A stretch of DNA of 64,000 nt from Eubacteriaceae bacterium (lineage in GTDB: Bacteria > Bacillota > Clostridia > Lachnospirales > Lachnospiraceae). Below, one piece after another: positions 25,556-33,968 of this stretch. Positions within the stretch are counted from its first letter, which is position 1. Every line of letters begins with the position of its first letter. Under the pieces are notes generated by a model, which was given only the letters and a program-made list of their open reading frames with translations, was not told where the DNA came from and did not search any database. Made by a program: the position numbers and the translations under genes. The stretch covers positions 1 to 64,000 of the forward strand of contig CAJTFB010000020.1 in NCBI GenBank assembly GCA_910575665.1, in the 5' to 3' direction.

Positions 25556-26764
25556 ATGAAAACAAAAAAACGATTCATTGCCCTACTTCTCACTCTTGCC
25601 ATGATCTTTTCTGTTTCTGTGGTAGATGGGGAAATTTCGGCAAACACAAAAGCAGCCAATGACACGATCACGGTTACATTACGGGTTGAAGATTCCAACA
25701 AAACCCTGATTCCGCCCACGAAGATCACTCTGGACAAAGATACCGTGGCCACGATCAACGACACCTTTAACGCCTCCGTGGAGACACCAGTGCTTGAGAC
25801 TGCTCATGTGACCGCTGCCCACGCCCTGGCAAAATACATATCAGACCAATCCAAAACACCGGCTTCTGACCTGACCTTTGCTTACGGTAATCCTGCTAGC
25901 ATACTTGGGCAAGACACTCTGGACAGCTCCTACTTCTGGTCCTTCCGGGTAAACAATACCTCTCTGGTCATGGACGACGGTTTTACCCAGTACAACTTTA
26001 CCAGCTGCCCGATTCAGGATGGTGACAGTATCGTCGTATTCCGCCAATATTATAACTACACCACCAGCGAGTCCAGCTCCTATTCTTATTTTGATAAGGA
26101 ATTCTATGAGACGAAAGTGAACGAAAAAGTTTCTGTCACACTAAAGAAGGAAATTTTTGATGAGAACTGGAATACAGTAACTGTCCCGATAGCAGATCAA
26201 AATATCATCATCGCCATCGACAATACAGCTGGTTCTGGTCCAGTTCCTGACATCGCACAGGTGGCAACCACGGACAAAAACGGCATGGTAGATCTCACCT
26301 TTAACAAAGTGGGTACCTATGCCCTGTATTCCAGCAGTATGAATGCAGATGGTACTCCGGCAACATCCCGCGCTTACGCGAAAATCACCGTAAAAGATGA
26401 ACAGCCTACTGCCTCTGGCACACCGGCACCGCCAGCGCCTACTGTCACCCCGCCACCAACGAAACCACAACATCACAGCTGTGTGATAAAAAAACCCCTC
26501 GCACCCAAAAAAATAAAAGCCAAAGTAAAAAAGAAAAAAGTCACAATATCCTGGGAAAAAACGAATAACATAAAAGGATATGAAGTATTTTATTCAAAGA
26601 AAAATAAAAAGAACTTCAAAAGACTTTCCGTTACAAAAAAGACAAAAATAACAAAAAAATTAAAAAAAGGAAAGTACTTTGTAAAATGTCGCTGCTATAG
26701 GCTGTCAGGCGAAAGAAAGGTTTACAGTAACTATAGCAAGATTATTTCTTTTAAAGTAAAATGA
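25556..26764 (+). CDS. Secreted DUF4430 protein with a lysine-rich C-terminal domain
   Basis: A 402-residue protein. It has a signal peptide (MKTKKRFIALLLTLAMIF), a DUF4430 domain at about 35-180 (with AKYISDQSKTPASDLTF, YFWSFRVNN and IQDGDSIVVFRQYYN), an Ig-like region to about 285, a Pro/Thr linker, and a Lys-rich fibronectin-type-III-like domain (PKKIKAKVKKKKVTISWEK, GYEVFYSKK). DUF4430 points to binding of a corrinoid or related ligand. The basic domain may attach to wall polymers. The start at 25556 is chosen for its signal peptide and GAGGA upstream. Controlled by the cobalamin riboswitch. Confidence 0.8.
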   Translation: MKTKKRFIALLLTLAMIFSVSVVDGEISANTKAANDTITVTLRVEDSNKTLIPPTKITLDKDTVATINDTFNASVETPVLETAHVTAAHALAKYISDQSKTPASDLTFAYGNPASILGQDTLDSSYFWSFRVNNTSLVMDDGFTQYNFTSCPIQDGDSIVVFRQYYNYTTSESSSYSYFDKEFYETKVNEKVSVTLKKEIFDENWNTVTVPIADQNIIIAIDNTAGSGPVPDIAQVATTDKNGMVDLTFNKVGTYALYSSSMNADGTPATSRAYAKITVKDEQPTASGTPAPPAPTVTPPPTKPQHHSCVIKKPLAPKKIKAKVKKKKVTISWEKTNNIKGYEVFYSKKNKKNFKRLSVTKKTKITKKLKKGKYFVKCRCYRLSGERKVYSNYSKIISFKVK

Positions 26765-26829
26765 TGAGAAACACGCTTTGCGAGTTTCTCACCTTCGCGG
26801 GCGGCGCCATAGCTTGTGCCTTCCGCGCA
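26763..26829 (+). repeat. 67-bp structured repeat, copy 2
   Basis: Second copy, with one base different from copy 1. It begins inside the stop codon of the DUF4430 gene and ends 18 bp before the next ATG, so both riboswitch-controlled genes carry the same structured leader. Its hairpins are the same as in copy 1. Confidence 0.85.
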
Positions 26830-26847
26830 CAGCAAAGGAGACCAACC

Positions 26848-28548
26848 ATGAAACGAATATTATGCTTTCTGCTGATCGTCACTCTCTTTCTAATTCCCTG
26901 TTCCAGTGCCTATGCCTGGACTTCTTTTCGAAATGAAGAGGGGCGATCCGGAGCCAATACTATCCACGCCGCCACGCCAATTGATGCAAACACCACTGGT
27001 CCCAGATGGAAAAAGAAATTTACCCAAAGCATAGGATCTGCCATGAATTCTACTCCAATTATAACAGAAAAAAACATCTATATAGTAAATAAGGATATTT
27101 TGTATAAGACAGACAAAGAGGGAACGATCCTTACAACCCTCCGTCTTTGTGCCTCCATGAATTCCATGTGCCACATGGCTTCCGACGGAACGTATCTATA
27201 TATCCCCCTGGGAGGTGGTCTTCTGCAGTGCGTCGATATGGACGCCATGGCTGCTGTCTGGACCAGCGAATCTTTCGGCGGACAGTCATTGACCACCGTA
27301 TACGTTTATAACGGTTTGGTCTACGCAGGCACCACCAACGGAGACGGATCCGAGGGATGTTTTTACTGTGTAGAGGCAAAAGATGGAAAAACCAGGTGGA
27401 GCTATCAAAATAAGGAGTTACCCTGCGGATATTACTGGAGCGGTGCTGTTTCAGCCACATTATTCTCTACTGATTGCCTTTTATTTGGCGGGGACAATGG
27501 TGTCCTGGTCTCTCACAGCCTTACGGAAGACCAGGTATACGACACTCTGGATCTCACTTCCATCACCGGCTCCAGGGGGAAGATCCGTGCAGGAATCACA
27601 TACGATGCCGCATCCGATGCCTTCTATACCACCTCCAATAACGGATATCTGTACCAGATCCGCATGAACCAAAATGGAAACTTTGATACGGTAAATTCTG
27701 TTTTTTTAGGAGATTTTACCGATAAAACAGTCAACTGCACTAGTACTCCCACGATTTACAACGGCAGGGTCTATGTCTGCAGTTATTATGACAATGCCGG
27801 TCGTATCAGTGTCATCGATGCTGACACCATGCACACCATCTATGCTGCCACCACCGCCGGTACAGCAGATATAAAATCCTCTCCTCTCGTATCCACCGGA
27901 TATGCCACGGAAGAAAACCACCACCAGGTCTATGTATATTTTACCCAGAATACCGTGCCGGGAGGCATATATTATATCGAGGACAGTGCCATCTCTGACT
28001 CAGCAGATATAAAAACCTTATACGAGCCAAAAAACAATCCCCAGTTCTGTCTACAAAGCCTGGCGGCAGACACAGAGGGAACCCTGTACTATTCCAATGA
28101 TTCTGGTACCTTTTTTGCGGTTCACGAAGGCTTTGCTGCCAATGATCTCCTGCCATCGCCCTCTCCCACCGTCTCTCCCGAGACGCCAGCTATTTCCACA
28201 GAAAAACCGGCAGCCTCTGCAATTTTTTCTCCATCTCCGACGCCAGCCAACCAGCAGACGACTTCTGGTACCGCGCCAAAGAAAAAACTGCGTCCTGGTA
28301 AACCTTCCAGAATCAAAGTGAAAGCAAAGAAAAAATACCGCGGTAAATACAAGATAACCCTTTCCTGGAAAAAGGGGAACCATACCAAAAAGACACAGAT
28401 CAAAATAAAAGGCAAAAAGATGAAAATCGTCTCCGGCAGCAAATACACGCTGTCACTGAAAAAGGGAGTCTATACCATCCTTCTTTATGGATATATCTCC
28501 CCTTCACAAAAGAGCTCTGGCGCCAGAATACGCTTCCGCGTATCCTGA
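26848..28548 (+). CDS. Secreted PQQ-like beta-propeller protein with a lysine-rich C-terminus
   Basis: A 566-residue protein: signal peptide ending near AYA (about residue 23), a PQQ-like repeat propeller (about 40-430) with blades such as IITEKNIYIVNKDILYKTDK and VYNGLVYAGTTNGDG, a Pro/Ser/Thr linker, and a Lys-rich beta domain (about 480-566) like that of its neighbour. The start has AAAGGAG 7 nt upstream. Such propellers often act as binding scaffolds outside the cell. Co-transcribed with the DUF4430 gene, so it may share in ligand capture. No PQQ synthesis genes are present. Confidence 0.75.
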   Translation: MKRILCFLLIVTLFLIPCSSAYAWTSFRNEEGRSGANTIHAATPIDANTTGPRWKKKFTQSIGSAMNSTPIITEKNIYIVNKDILYKTDKEGTILTTLRLCASMNSMCHMASDGTYLYIPLGGGLLQCVDMDAMAAVWTSESFGGQSLTTVYVYNGLVYAGTTNGDGSEGCFYCVEAKDGKTRWSYQNKELPCGYYWSGAVSATLFSTDCLLFGGDNGVLVSHSLTEDQVYDTLDLTSITGSRGKIRAGITYDAASDAFYTTSNNGYLYQIRMNQNGNFDTVNSVFLGDFTDKTVNCTSTPTIYNGRVYVCSYYDNAGRISVIDADTMHTIYAATTAGTADIKSSPLVSTGYATEENHHQVYVYFTQNTVPGGIYYIEDSAISDSADIKTLYEPKNNPQFCLQSLAADTEGTLYYSNDSGTFFAVHEGFAANDLLPSPSPTVSPETPAISTEKPAASAIFSPSPTPANQQTTSGTAPKKKLRPGKPSRIKVKAKKKYRGKYKITLSWKKGNHTKKTQIKIKGKKMKIVSGSKYTLSLKKGVYTILLYGYISPSQKSSGARIRFRVS

Positions 28549-28556
28549 CGCCAGAG
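28515..28556 (-). terminator. Long hairpin between convergent genes
   Basis: CTCTGGCG pairs with CGCCAGAG and the inner ATACGC with GCGTAT. On the minus strand it is followed by CTCTTTTG, so it probably terminates the 28564-29109 gene. It overlaps the end of the propeller gene. Confidence 0.6.
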
Positions 28557-28563
28557 ATGAACA

Positions 28564-29109
28564 TCATTCTTCTGTTTCTTCACTGTCTGAGCCCTCTGAG
28601 GAATCCCCTGATCCTTCGCTGGAGGACTGATGAGAGGAGATGGATACACTGACTCCGTCCTCCTCCTGCATCTTCTCCAGCAAGCTCTTATGCTTTTTCG
28701 GTTTGACATTCTGTGCGGCCATCATCTTGGCTTTCAGATAAAGATCGCTGTTAAAACGGAACAAAAAATTCTCATCCTTTGGCGGTACCTTCTCCCCTTT
28801 CATGATACGTCTCGCGATAGCGAGGGCCCGTGCAAGGGCGCCATAGGATTTTTTCTTTTTCTTTTGAGTCTTTTGCGTCTTCTGTGCCATCTGTTTCCTT
28901 TTCTCATTCATCTTCTGAAACGCCCGAGCAAGAGCCTTCCCTTCCTCCGACAGCTCCGCCACATCTGTATATTTCTTAGAAACTCCCTTTCTACTCTGGC
29001 TTCCCTGAATCGACGGCTTCTTTTTTGTATTCCCATGCCTTTGACTCCGATCATCTACGTTCAACATACCAGGGTGCTCTGAGTAGTCCGTCCGATCTGT
29101 AACATTCAT
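28564..29109 (-). CDS. Hypothetical charged protein
   Basis: A 181-residue, soluble, highly charged protein. A basic Lys/Gln stretch (QKTQKTQKKKKKS, about 75-90) precedes a conserved-looking core (ALARALAIARRIMKGEKVPP, DENFLFRFNSDLYLKAKMMA) and a Ser/Glu/Asp-rich tail. I know similar cores from Lachnospiraceae genomes but no function. AAGGATG lies upstream of the ATG. It stands alone between convergent and co-directional neighbours. Confidence 0.65.
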   Translation of the reverse strand: MNVTDRTDYSEHPGMLNVDDRSQRHGNTKKKPSIQGSQSRKGVSKKYTDVAELSEEGKALARAFQKMNEKRKQMAQKTQKTQKKKKKSYGALARALAIARRIMKGEKVPPKDENFLFRFNSDLYLKAKMMAAQNVKPKKHKSLLEKMQEEDGVSVSISSHQSSSEGSGDSSEGSDSEETEE

Positions 29110-29231
29110 CTTTTATCACATCCTTGTTCTGATACCGGTTATCCAAAACAATTCCCCGGTAACAAATTTTCAGGGCAATTCCATTTACCCATGTAAATTA
29201 TCTCAATATATATATCGGACGATCCAAAAAA

Positions 29232-30233
29232 TTATTTAGTCTTCGGTGCTTTACTGGCAAATTCCGTATTCACCAGTTCCTCATAGGAAACCCGGTTGCT
29301 GAGTTCTCCACCAGATTCCAGAATATCCTGCAAAAGTTCAAAACTCTCCTTTTCAAAAACAAGATTGTCTTTCCAGGTCCCCTGGTCATAATATCGTTCT
29401 ACGATAGTAGTCAACGTTTCCCGCTCTGTCTCTTTGAACTGGGGCTGTATCACCTCTGCGATTTCCTGCGGCGTGTGGCTTTTTACAAAATCCATTCCCT
29501 TCTGGAGAGCGTTGGTAAACTTCTGAATGGTATCCGCATTTTTCTTGATATAACTTTCCTTGGCAGAATAAGCAGTATAGGGAACCATTCCGCTATCTAC
29601 TCCGAGAGAAGCTACCACCACACCTTTCTTTTCCTTTTCTAGTGAGGCCGCAAAGGGTTCAAATTCCACCGAGTAATCCCCCTGTCCTGAAGCAAAAGCT
29701 TCTGCGGTAAGTCCAAAATCGATATTCTGTACCATCTTCAGATCCTTCTTGGGATCCATGTTATTCTTCTTTAGTATGTATTCAAATACCATCTGCGGCA
29801 TACCGCCTTTCCTTCCTGCCAATACTGTCTTCCCTTTCAGTTTATCCCAGGTAAATTCTTCATCAGCTTTCCTTGCCACCAGAAAATTACCGGCGCGCTG
29901 TGTCAGCTGGGCAAAGTTGATAATTTTTTCTCCCGATCCCTCGTTAAATACATAGATCGATGCCTCCGATCCCATAAATCCAATGTCTGCCTCCCCTGAT
30001 AACACCGCTGTCATCACATTGTCGGCGCCAGAACCATTGACCAGTTTTACATCCAATCCTTCCTCTTTGAAATACCCTTTCTCAATCGCTACATACTGGG
30101 GAGCATAGAAAATGGAATGCGCCACTTCATTCAGTGTAATGGACGTCATCCCTTCCTCCTCCTTTTTTGCACAGCTGCACAAAGAAAGTACTAGTAGAGA
30201 AAAAATCAGCGCCAGAACCACGATTTTTTTCAT
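29232..30233 (-). CDS. Lipoprotein ABC substrate-binding protein, NMT1/THI5 type
   Basis: A 333-residue lipoprotein: the signal peptide ends at lipobox LCS-Cys21, followed by an NMT1/THI5-like (SsuA/ThiY) periplasmic-binding fold with APQYVAIEKGYFKEEGLDV, GEADIGFMGSE and LAGRKGGMPQMVFEYIL. Relatives bind thiamine pyrimidine precursors, sulfonates, nitrate or bicarbonate. No permease or ATPase gene is adjacent. The thi cluster lies 2 kb away, which makes a thiamine precursor possible but unproven. Confidence 0.85.
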   Translation of the reverse strand: MKKIVVLALIFSLLVLSLCSCAKKEEEGMTSITLNEVAHSIFYAPQYVAIEKGYFKEEGLDVKLVNGSGADNVMTAVLSGEADIGFMGSEASIYVFNEGSGEKIINFAQLTQRAGNFLVARKADEEFTWDKLKGKTVLAGRKGGMPQMVFEYILKKNNMDPKKDLKMVQNIDFGLTAEAFASGQGDYSVEFEPFAASLEKEKKGVVVASLGVDSGMVPYTAYSAKESYIKKNADTIQKFTNALQKGMDFVKSHTPQEIAEVIQPQFKETERETLTTIVERYYDQGTWKDNLVFEKESFELLQDILESGGELSNRVSYEELVNTEFASKAPKTK

Positions 30234-30359
30234 GCTCTTCCTCCTAGCCCGATGGCGAGCTATTTCCTTTTTCTATGAATATATGACAAAAAATATGTGT
30301 GGTGCAGGTCTTTTTGTGTTAAAATAGAATCAAAAGATGAATTGAGGGAGGGTACTTTG

Positions 30360-31076
30360 ATGAATGAAATTGAACAATTGAAACAATGGATCGATGAAAG
30401 TGATAATATCGTATTTTTTGGTGGCGCTGGCGTCTCCACAGAGAGTCATATTCCAGATTTTCGCAGTGTGGATGGATTGTATAACCAGAAGTATAATTTT
30501 CCACCCGAGACGATTTTAAGTCATCATTTTTTTATACAGAATACGGAGGAATTTTATCGTTTTTACTGGGATAAAATGATTTTTAAAGATGCGGAGCCAA
30601 ATCCTGCCCACAAAGCCCTGGCAAATCTTGAAAAAAAGGGTAAACTCAAAGCTGTTATTACCCAAAATATCGATGGTCTGCACCAAAAAGCAGGGAGCAA
30701 GGAAGTTCTGGAACTTCACGGATCTGTCCTGAACAATTACTGCATGAACTGCAAAAAATTTTACGGATTAAAAGATATTCTCCCACAAAAAGGAATTCCC
30801 AAGTGCAGTTGTGGCGGCACCATCAAGCCGGATGTGGTGCTCTATGAAGAGGGGTTGGATTCTGATATTTTGAAAAAATCCATCACCTATATCAGAAATG
30901 CAGATGTTTTGATCATAGGAGGCACTTCTCTAGCCGTCTATCCCGCCGCTGGTCTAATCGACTACTATCGGGGGAATAGACTGGTTCTAATCAACAAATC
31001 CAGAACCAACCGCGATGCCCACGCGAACTTAGAGATCCATGGGGCGATCGGTGAAACTTTAGGCTTTTACGCTTGA
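30360..31076 (+). CDS. cobB: Sirtuin NAD-dependent protein deacylase
   Basis: A 238-residue sirtuin. NAD-binding GGAGVSTESHIPDFRS (21-36), TQNIDGLHQKAG (101-112), catalytic His120 in LHGS and four zinc-ligand cysteines Cys128, Cys131, Cys149, Cys151 are all present. It removes acetyl or other acyl groups from lysines, giving nicotinamide and O-acyl-ADP-ribose. The ATG at 30360 is preferred to 30297 because GAGGGAGGG precedes it and the protein then has normal family length. Confidence 0.92.
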   Translation: MNEIEQLKQWIDESDNIVFFGGAGVSTESHIPDFRSVDGLYNQKYNFPPETILSHHFFIQNTEEFYRFYWDKMIFKDAEPNPAHKALANLEKKGKLKAVITQNIDGLHQKAGSKEVLELHGSVLNNYCMNCKKFYGLKDILPQKGIPKCSCGGTIKPDVVLYEEGLDSDILKKSITYIRNADVLIIGGTSLAVYPAAGLIDYYRGNRLVLINKSRTNRDAHANLEIHGAIGETLGFYA

Positions 31077-31196
31077 AAGTATATTTTATTTGTGATAGAC
31101 TTACTCATGAAAGTTTGTTTATAAAAATGCCTTCAAAATGAGATGCATGACAGAGCAAAGAAAAATATCGTTACCTTTACAGAAATGAGGAAAAAT

Positions 31197-32111
31197 ATGC
31201 CGATCAAGATCCCCAACTCTCTACCAGCGACAGAGATACTGGAAAATGAAAATATATTTGTGATGACGGAACATCGTGCTATGCATCAGGATATCCGTCC
31301 ATTAAGTGTACTCATCCTAAATCTGATGCCCACCAAGATCGTGACAGAAACCCAACTGCTGCGCAAGCTGTCGAACACCCCGCTGCAGATTGAAGTGGAA
31401 TTTTTAAAGACCGCCAGTTATATTCCGCAGCACACAGATCCAACTCATCTGGATACCTTCTACACGACCTTTGATGAAGTTAAGGACCGTAAATTTGACG
31501 GTATGATCATCACCGGAGCGCCACTGGATTACATCGCCTTTGAGGATGTGGGATATTGGAAGGAAGTGTGCCGGATCATGGAGTGGTGCAAAACTCATGT
31601 CCATTCCACCCTTCATCTTTGTTGGGGAGCCTTTGCCGCCCTGTATTATTACTATGGCATTGAAAAAATAGATCTTCCGAAGAAATTTTCAGGTGTTTAT
31701 GAACACTCTGTTGTAAAGAAAAATTCCCCCCTATTCCGTGGCTTTGATGATATCTTCTATGCACCACAATCCCGCGCTACCAGCGTGAATTCGGAGGACA
31801 TTTTGGCAGTGGATGAACTTGAGCTGATGGCTGTCTCGGAAGAAGCCGGTGCCACGATCATAAAAACTACGGACAGCCGGCATTTCTTCATGACCTGTCA
31901 CCCAGAATACGACGCCGACACCCTGGCCAAAGAATATTATAGAGATGTGGAAAAGGGGCTGAATCCAAACATTCCATGCAACTACTTTCCCGATGATGAT
32001 CCGTCCCAGTTACCGATCGTGCGCTGGCGCTCCACTGGGCAGCTAATCTTTTCTAACTGGCTGAATTATTACGTATACCAAAGTACACCTTACGATATTA
32101 CTGACGTATAG
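31197..32111 (+). CDS. metA: Homoserine O-acyltransferase MetA
   Basis: A 304-residue enzyme of the MetA (HTS) family, first committed step of methionine synthesis: acyl-CoA plus homoserine gives O-acylhomoserine. With the start MPIKIPNSLPA the catalytic residues fall at the family positions: Cys142 (LCWGAFAALY), His235 and Glu237 (CHPEYD). Position 111, which sets acyl-CoA choice (Glu for acetyl-CoA, Gly for succinyl-CoA), is Asp here (TGAPLDYIAF), so the donor is not certain; acetyl-CoA seems more likely. Its 3' end overlaps thiE tail to tail by 14 bp. Confidence 0.92.
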   Translation: MPIKIPNSLPATEILENENIFVMTEHRAMHQDIRPLSVLILNLMPTKIVTETQLLRKLSNTPLQIEVEFLKTASYIPQHTDPTHLDTFYTTFDEVKDRKFDGMIITGAPLDYIAFEDVGYWKEVCRIMEWCKTHVHSTLHLCWGAFAALYYYYGIEKIDLPKKFSGVYEHSVVKKNSPLFRGFDDIFYAPQSRATSVNSEDILAVDELELMAVSEEAGATIIKTTDSRHFFMTCHPEYDADTLAKEYYRDVEKGLNPNIPCNYFPDDDPSQLPIVRWRSTGQLIFSNWLNYYVYQSTPYDITDV

Positions 32112-32688
32112 TCATAAACCCAGACATCACACAGACTCCAGCCGCGCCTGCCCGGAAAACGGCTTCTGCATTTTTATGACAGATGCCGCCGATGCCATAG
32201 ACAGGGATGTGTACACCCCCAGACACCTTTTGGATAAAATCCAGGCCCCGTCCTGGTATCCCTTTTTTGCAGTCAGTTTCGAACACATGACCGGCGATCA
32301 CATAATCCGCCCCCAAATCCTCTGCTCTCTTAGCCTGTTCGATCGAATGTACAGAAGATCCAATCTTGTGAAAATAATTCCTCTCCTCTTCGGGCAGTGT
32401 TTCAAGAACCCCTAGGGGAAGATGGATGTTCTGGCAGTGCAATTTCCTGGCACTTTCCCAGAAACTATGAAGAATACACATCATATCTGCCTCCTGGCAG
32501 ATCCTCAGTACATTTTCCGCTACCTTCTCATATTCACTCTGGGAAAGATCTTTTTCTCTCAAAAGAATGGCGTCCACTTCCTTCTTCTGAGCGATCTGCC
32601 AGATTCTCTCATAAAAATCTCCCTGACACAGTTTCCTATTGGTGACACATAGACATGGGATTCCATCACCGCTGCTTGTCTTATACAT
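32098..32688 (-). CDS. thiE: Thiamine phosphate synthase ThiE/TenI family
   Basis: A 196-residue (beta-alpha)8 barrel protein with CVTNRKLC near the N-terminus, AILLREKDLS, HLPLGVL, GSSVHSIEQAKRAEDLGADY and the phosphate-binding IPVYGIGGI. ThiE joins hydroxymethylpyrimidine diphosphate to thiazole phosphate; TenI relatives aromatise the thiazole. Length and HSFW in place of the usual INDR-type loop leave TenI possible. It is the last gene of the thi cluster and overlaps thiH by 8 bp. Confidence 0.8.
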   Translation of the reverse strand: MYKTSSGDGIPCLCVTNRKLCQGDFYERIWQIAQKKEVDAILLREKDLSQSEYEKVAENVLRICQEADMMCILHSFWESARKLHCQNIHLPLGVLETLPEEERNYFHKIGSSVHSIEQAKRAEDLGADYVIAGHVFETDCKKGIPGRGLDFIQKVSGGVHIPVYGIGGICHKNAEAVFRAGAAGVCVMSGFMTIRQ

Positions 32689-33886
32689 AAATATAATCGC
32701 TCATTACCGGCTGCAGCCCATGATCCCGGATCGCCTGGAACACCTCATCTACCGTCCTCGTGTCGTCGATCTCAAACTGTTCATCTCCCTTTTCCTCTCC
32801 ACCCCGGCCTCCAATACCAACATTTACCCCAGCAGAAATCTTGGTAGCAGCGATCTGAATCAAATGATCTCTCACCCTCTCACACTCTCTAGTGGAAACA
32901 GTTATATTGGAAAATGGCAGGAACAGCCGGTAGGCGCACACGACCTGAAGCAGCTGCGCCTCACGAACATCCATGGGATTGATCTTGTCATTGTTAATGA
33001 TGGGACGCAGCCTAGGACAGGAAAATGCAATCTCTGCATGAGGATATTTTCGCTGGATATACCACGCATGCATGCCTGTGGCAAAGGCATCCCGTCTGAA
33101 ATCATCCAGTCCCAGCAACGCCGCAAATCCTACCCCCCTCATTCCTCCCCTGACTGCCCTTTCCTGGGCATTTAGGCGATAGGGGAAGATCCGTTTTCTT
33201 CCCGCTAGATGAAGCGTCTCATACTTATCGGAATGATAGGTCTCCTGAAATACCGTGACATAATCGGCGCCACACTCATGAAGATATTCATACTCCTCAG
33301 AATTCACCGGATATATCTCCAGACCGATCACCTTAAAGTATTTCCGGGCGATCTTACATGCCTCCCCGATATATCTGACATCCGACATCTTCGGGCTCTC
33401 TCCCGTCAGGATCAAAACCTCCTGGAGACCCGTTTTAGCAATCTCCTGCATCTCCTTCTCAATCTCTCCCATATTCAGTCTGGCACGTTTGATGTTATTG
33501 TGGCAGTTAAAGCCACAGTAAATGCAATAGTTCTCACAATGATTTGCTATGTAGAGGGGTGTAAACATAGCGATAGAATTTCCAAAATGTTTTCTTGTCT
33601 CCACCTGTGCTGCCTGGGCAATCTCCTCCAAAAGAGGAAGAGCCGCCGGAGAAAGCAGCGCCGCAAAGTCTTCTGGTCCTTTCCTGTCACGGTTAAGGGC
33701 ATTTTTAACATCCGCCGCCGTGTAACGCTCACAATCAAATGCTTCTGCCGCTCTAATTACCAGCTTATCAATCTCCGAATCTAGAACCTCCATGCCTTCT
33801 AGATAGGTCATATGATCTGTCCTGTTTTCTTTTAGATGTTCTTTGATCTCTTCGTTCAAAATACTTTCATTGATTCTCTCTGTCAT
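32681..33886 (-). CDS. thiH: 2-iminoacetate synthase ThiH
   Basis: A 401-residue radical-SAM enzyme that splits tyrosine to dehydroglycine for thiazole formation in anaerobes. The iron-sulfur cluster motif is CENYCIYC (Cys117, Cys121, Cys124), with SAM-binding stretches LILTGESP and GLEIYPVN. The C-terminal BATS domain is complete. The ATG at 33886 has AAAGG just upstream. It lies between thiG and thiE as in many Clostridia. Confidence 0.92.
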   Translation of the reverse strand: MTERINESILNEEIKEHLKENRTDHMTYLEGMEVLDSEIDKLVIRAAEAFDCERYTAADVKNALNRDRKGPEDFAALLSPAALPLLEEIAQAAQVETRKHFGNSIAMFTPLYIANHCENYCIYCGFNCHNNIKRARLNMGEIEKEMQEIAKTGLQEVLILTGESPKMSDVRYIGEACKIARKYFKVIGLEIYPVNSEEYEYLHECGADYVTVFQETYHSDKYETLHLAGRKRIFPYRLNAQERAVRGGMRGVGFAALLGLDDFRRDAFATGMHAWYIQRKYPHAEIAFSCPRLRPIINNDKINPMDVREAQLLQVVCAYRLFLPFSNITVSTRECERVRDHLIQIAATKISAGVNVGIGGRGGEEKGDEQFEIDDTRTVDEVFQAIRDHGLQPVMSDYIYV

Positions 33887-33938
33887 TTTTCCTTTTCTCC
33901 ATTTTATCGTTCCGAAATGTTCCAATAAAGAGGTAAAT

Positions 33939-33956
33939 TAATGTGCTAGCACATTA
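33939..33956. promoter_or_regulatory. Perfect 18-bp palindrome between thiG and thiH
   Basis: TAATGTGCTAGCACATTA, with no T-run after it. It has the size and symmetry of a dimeric repressor site, or it may be an mRNA processing hairpin. It lies 12 bp after the thiG stop. Confidence 0.5.
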
Positions 33957-33968
33957 GTGTAACAAATA

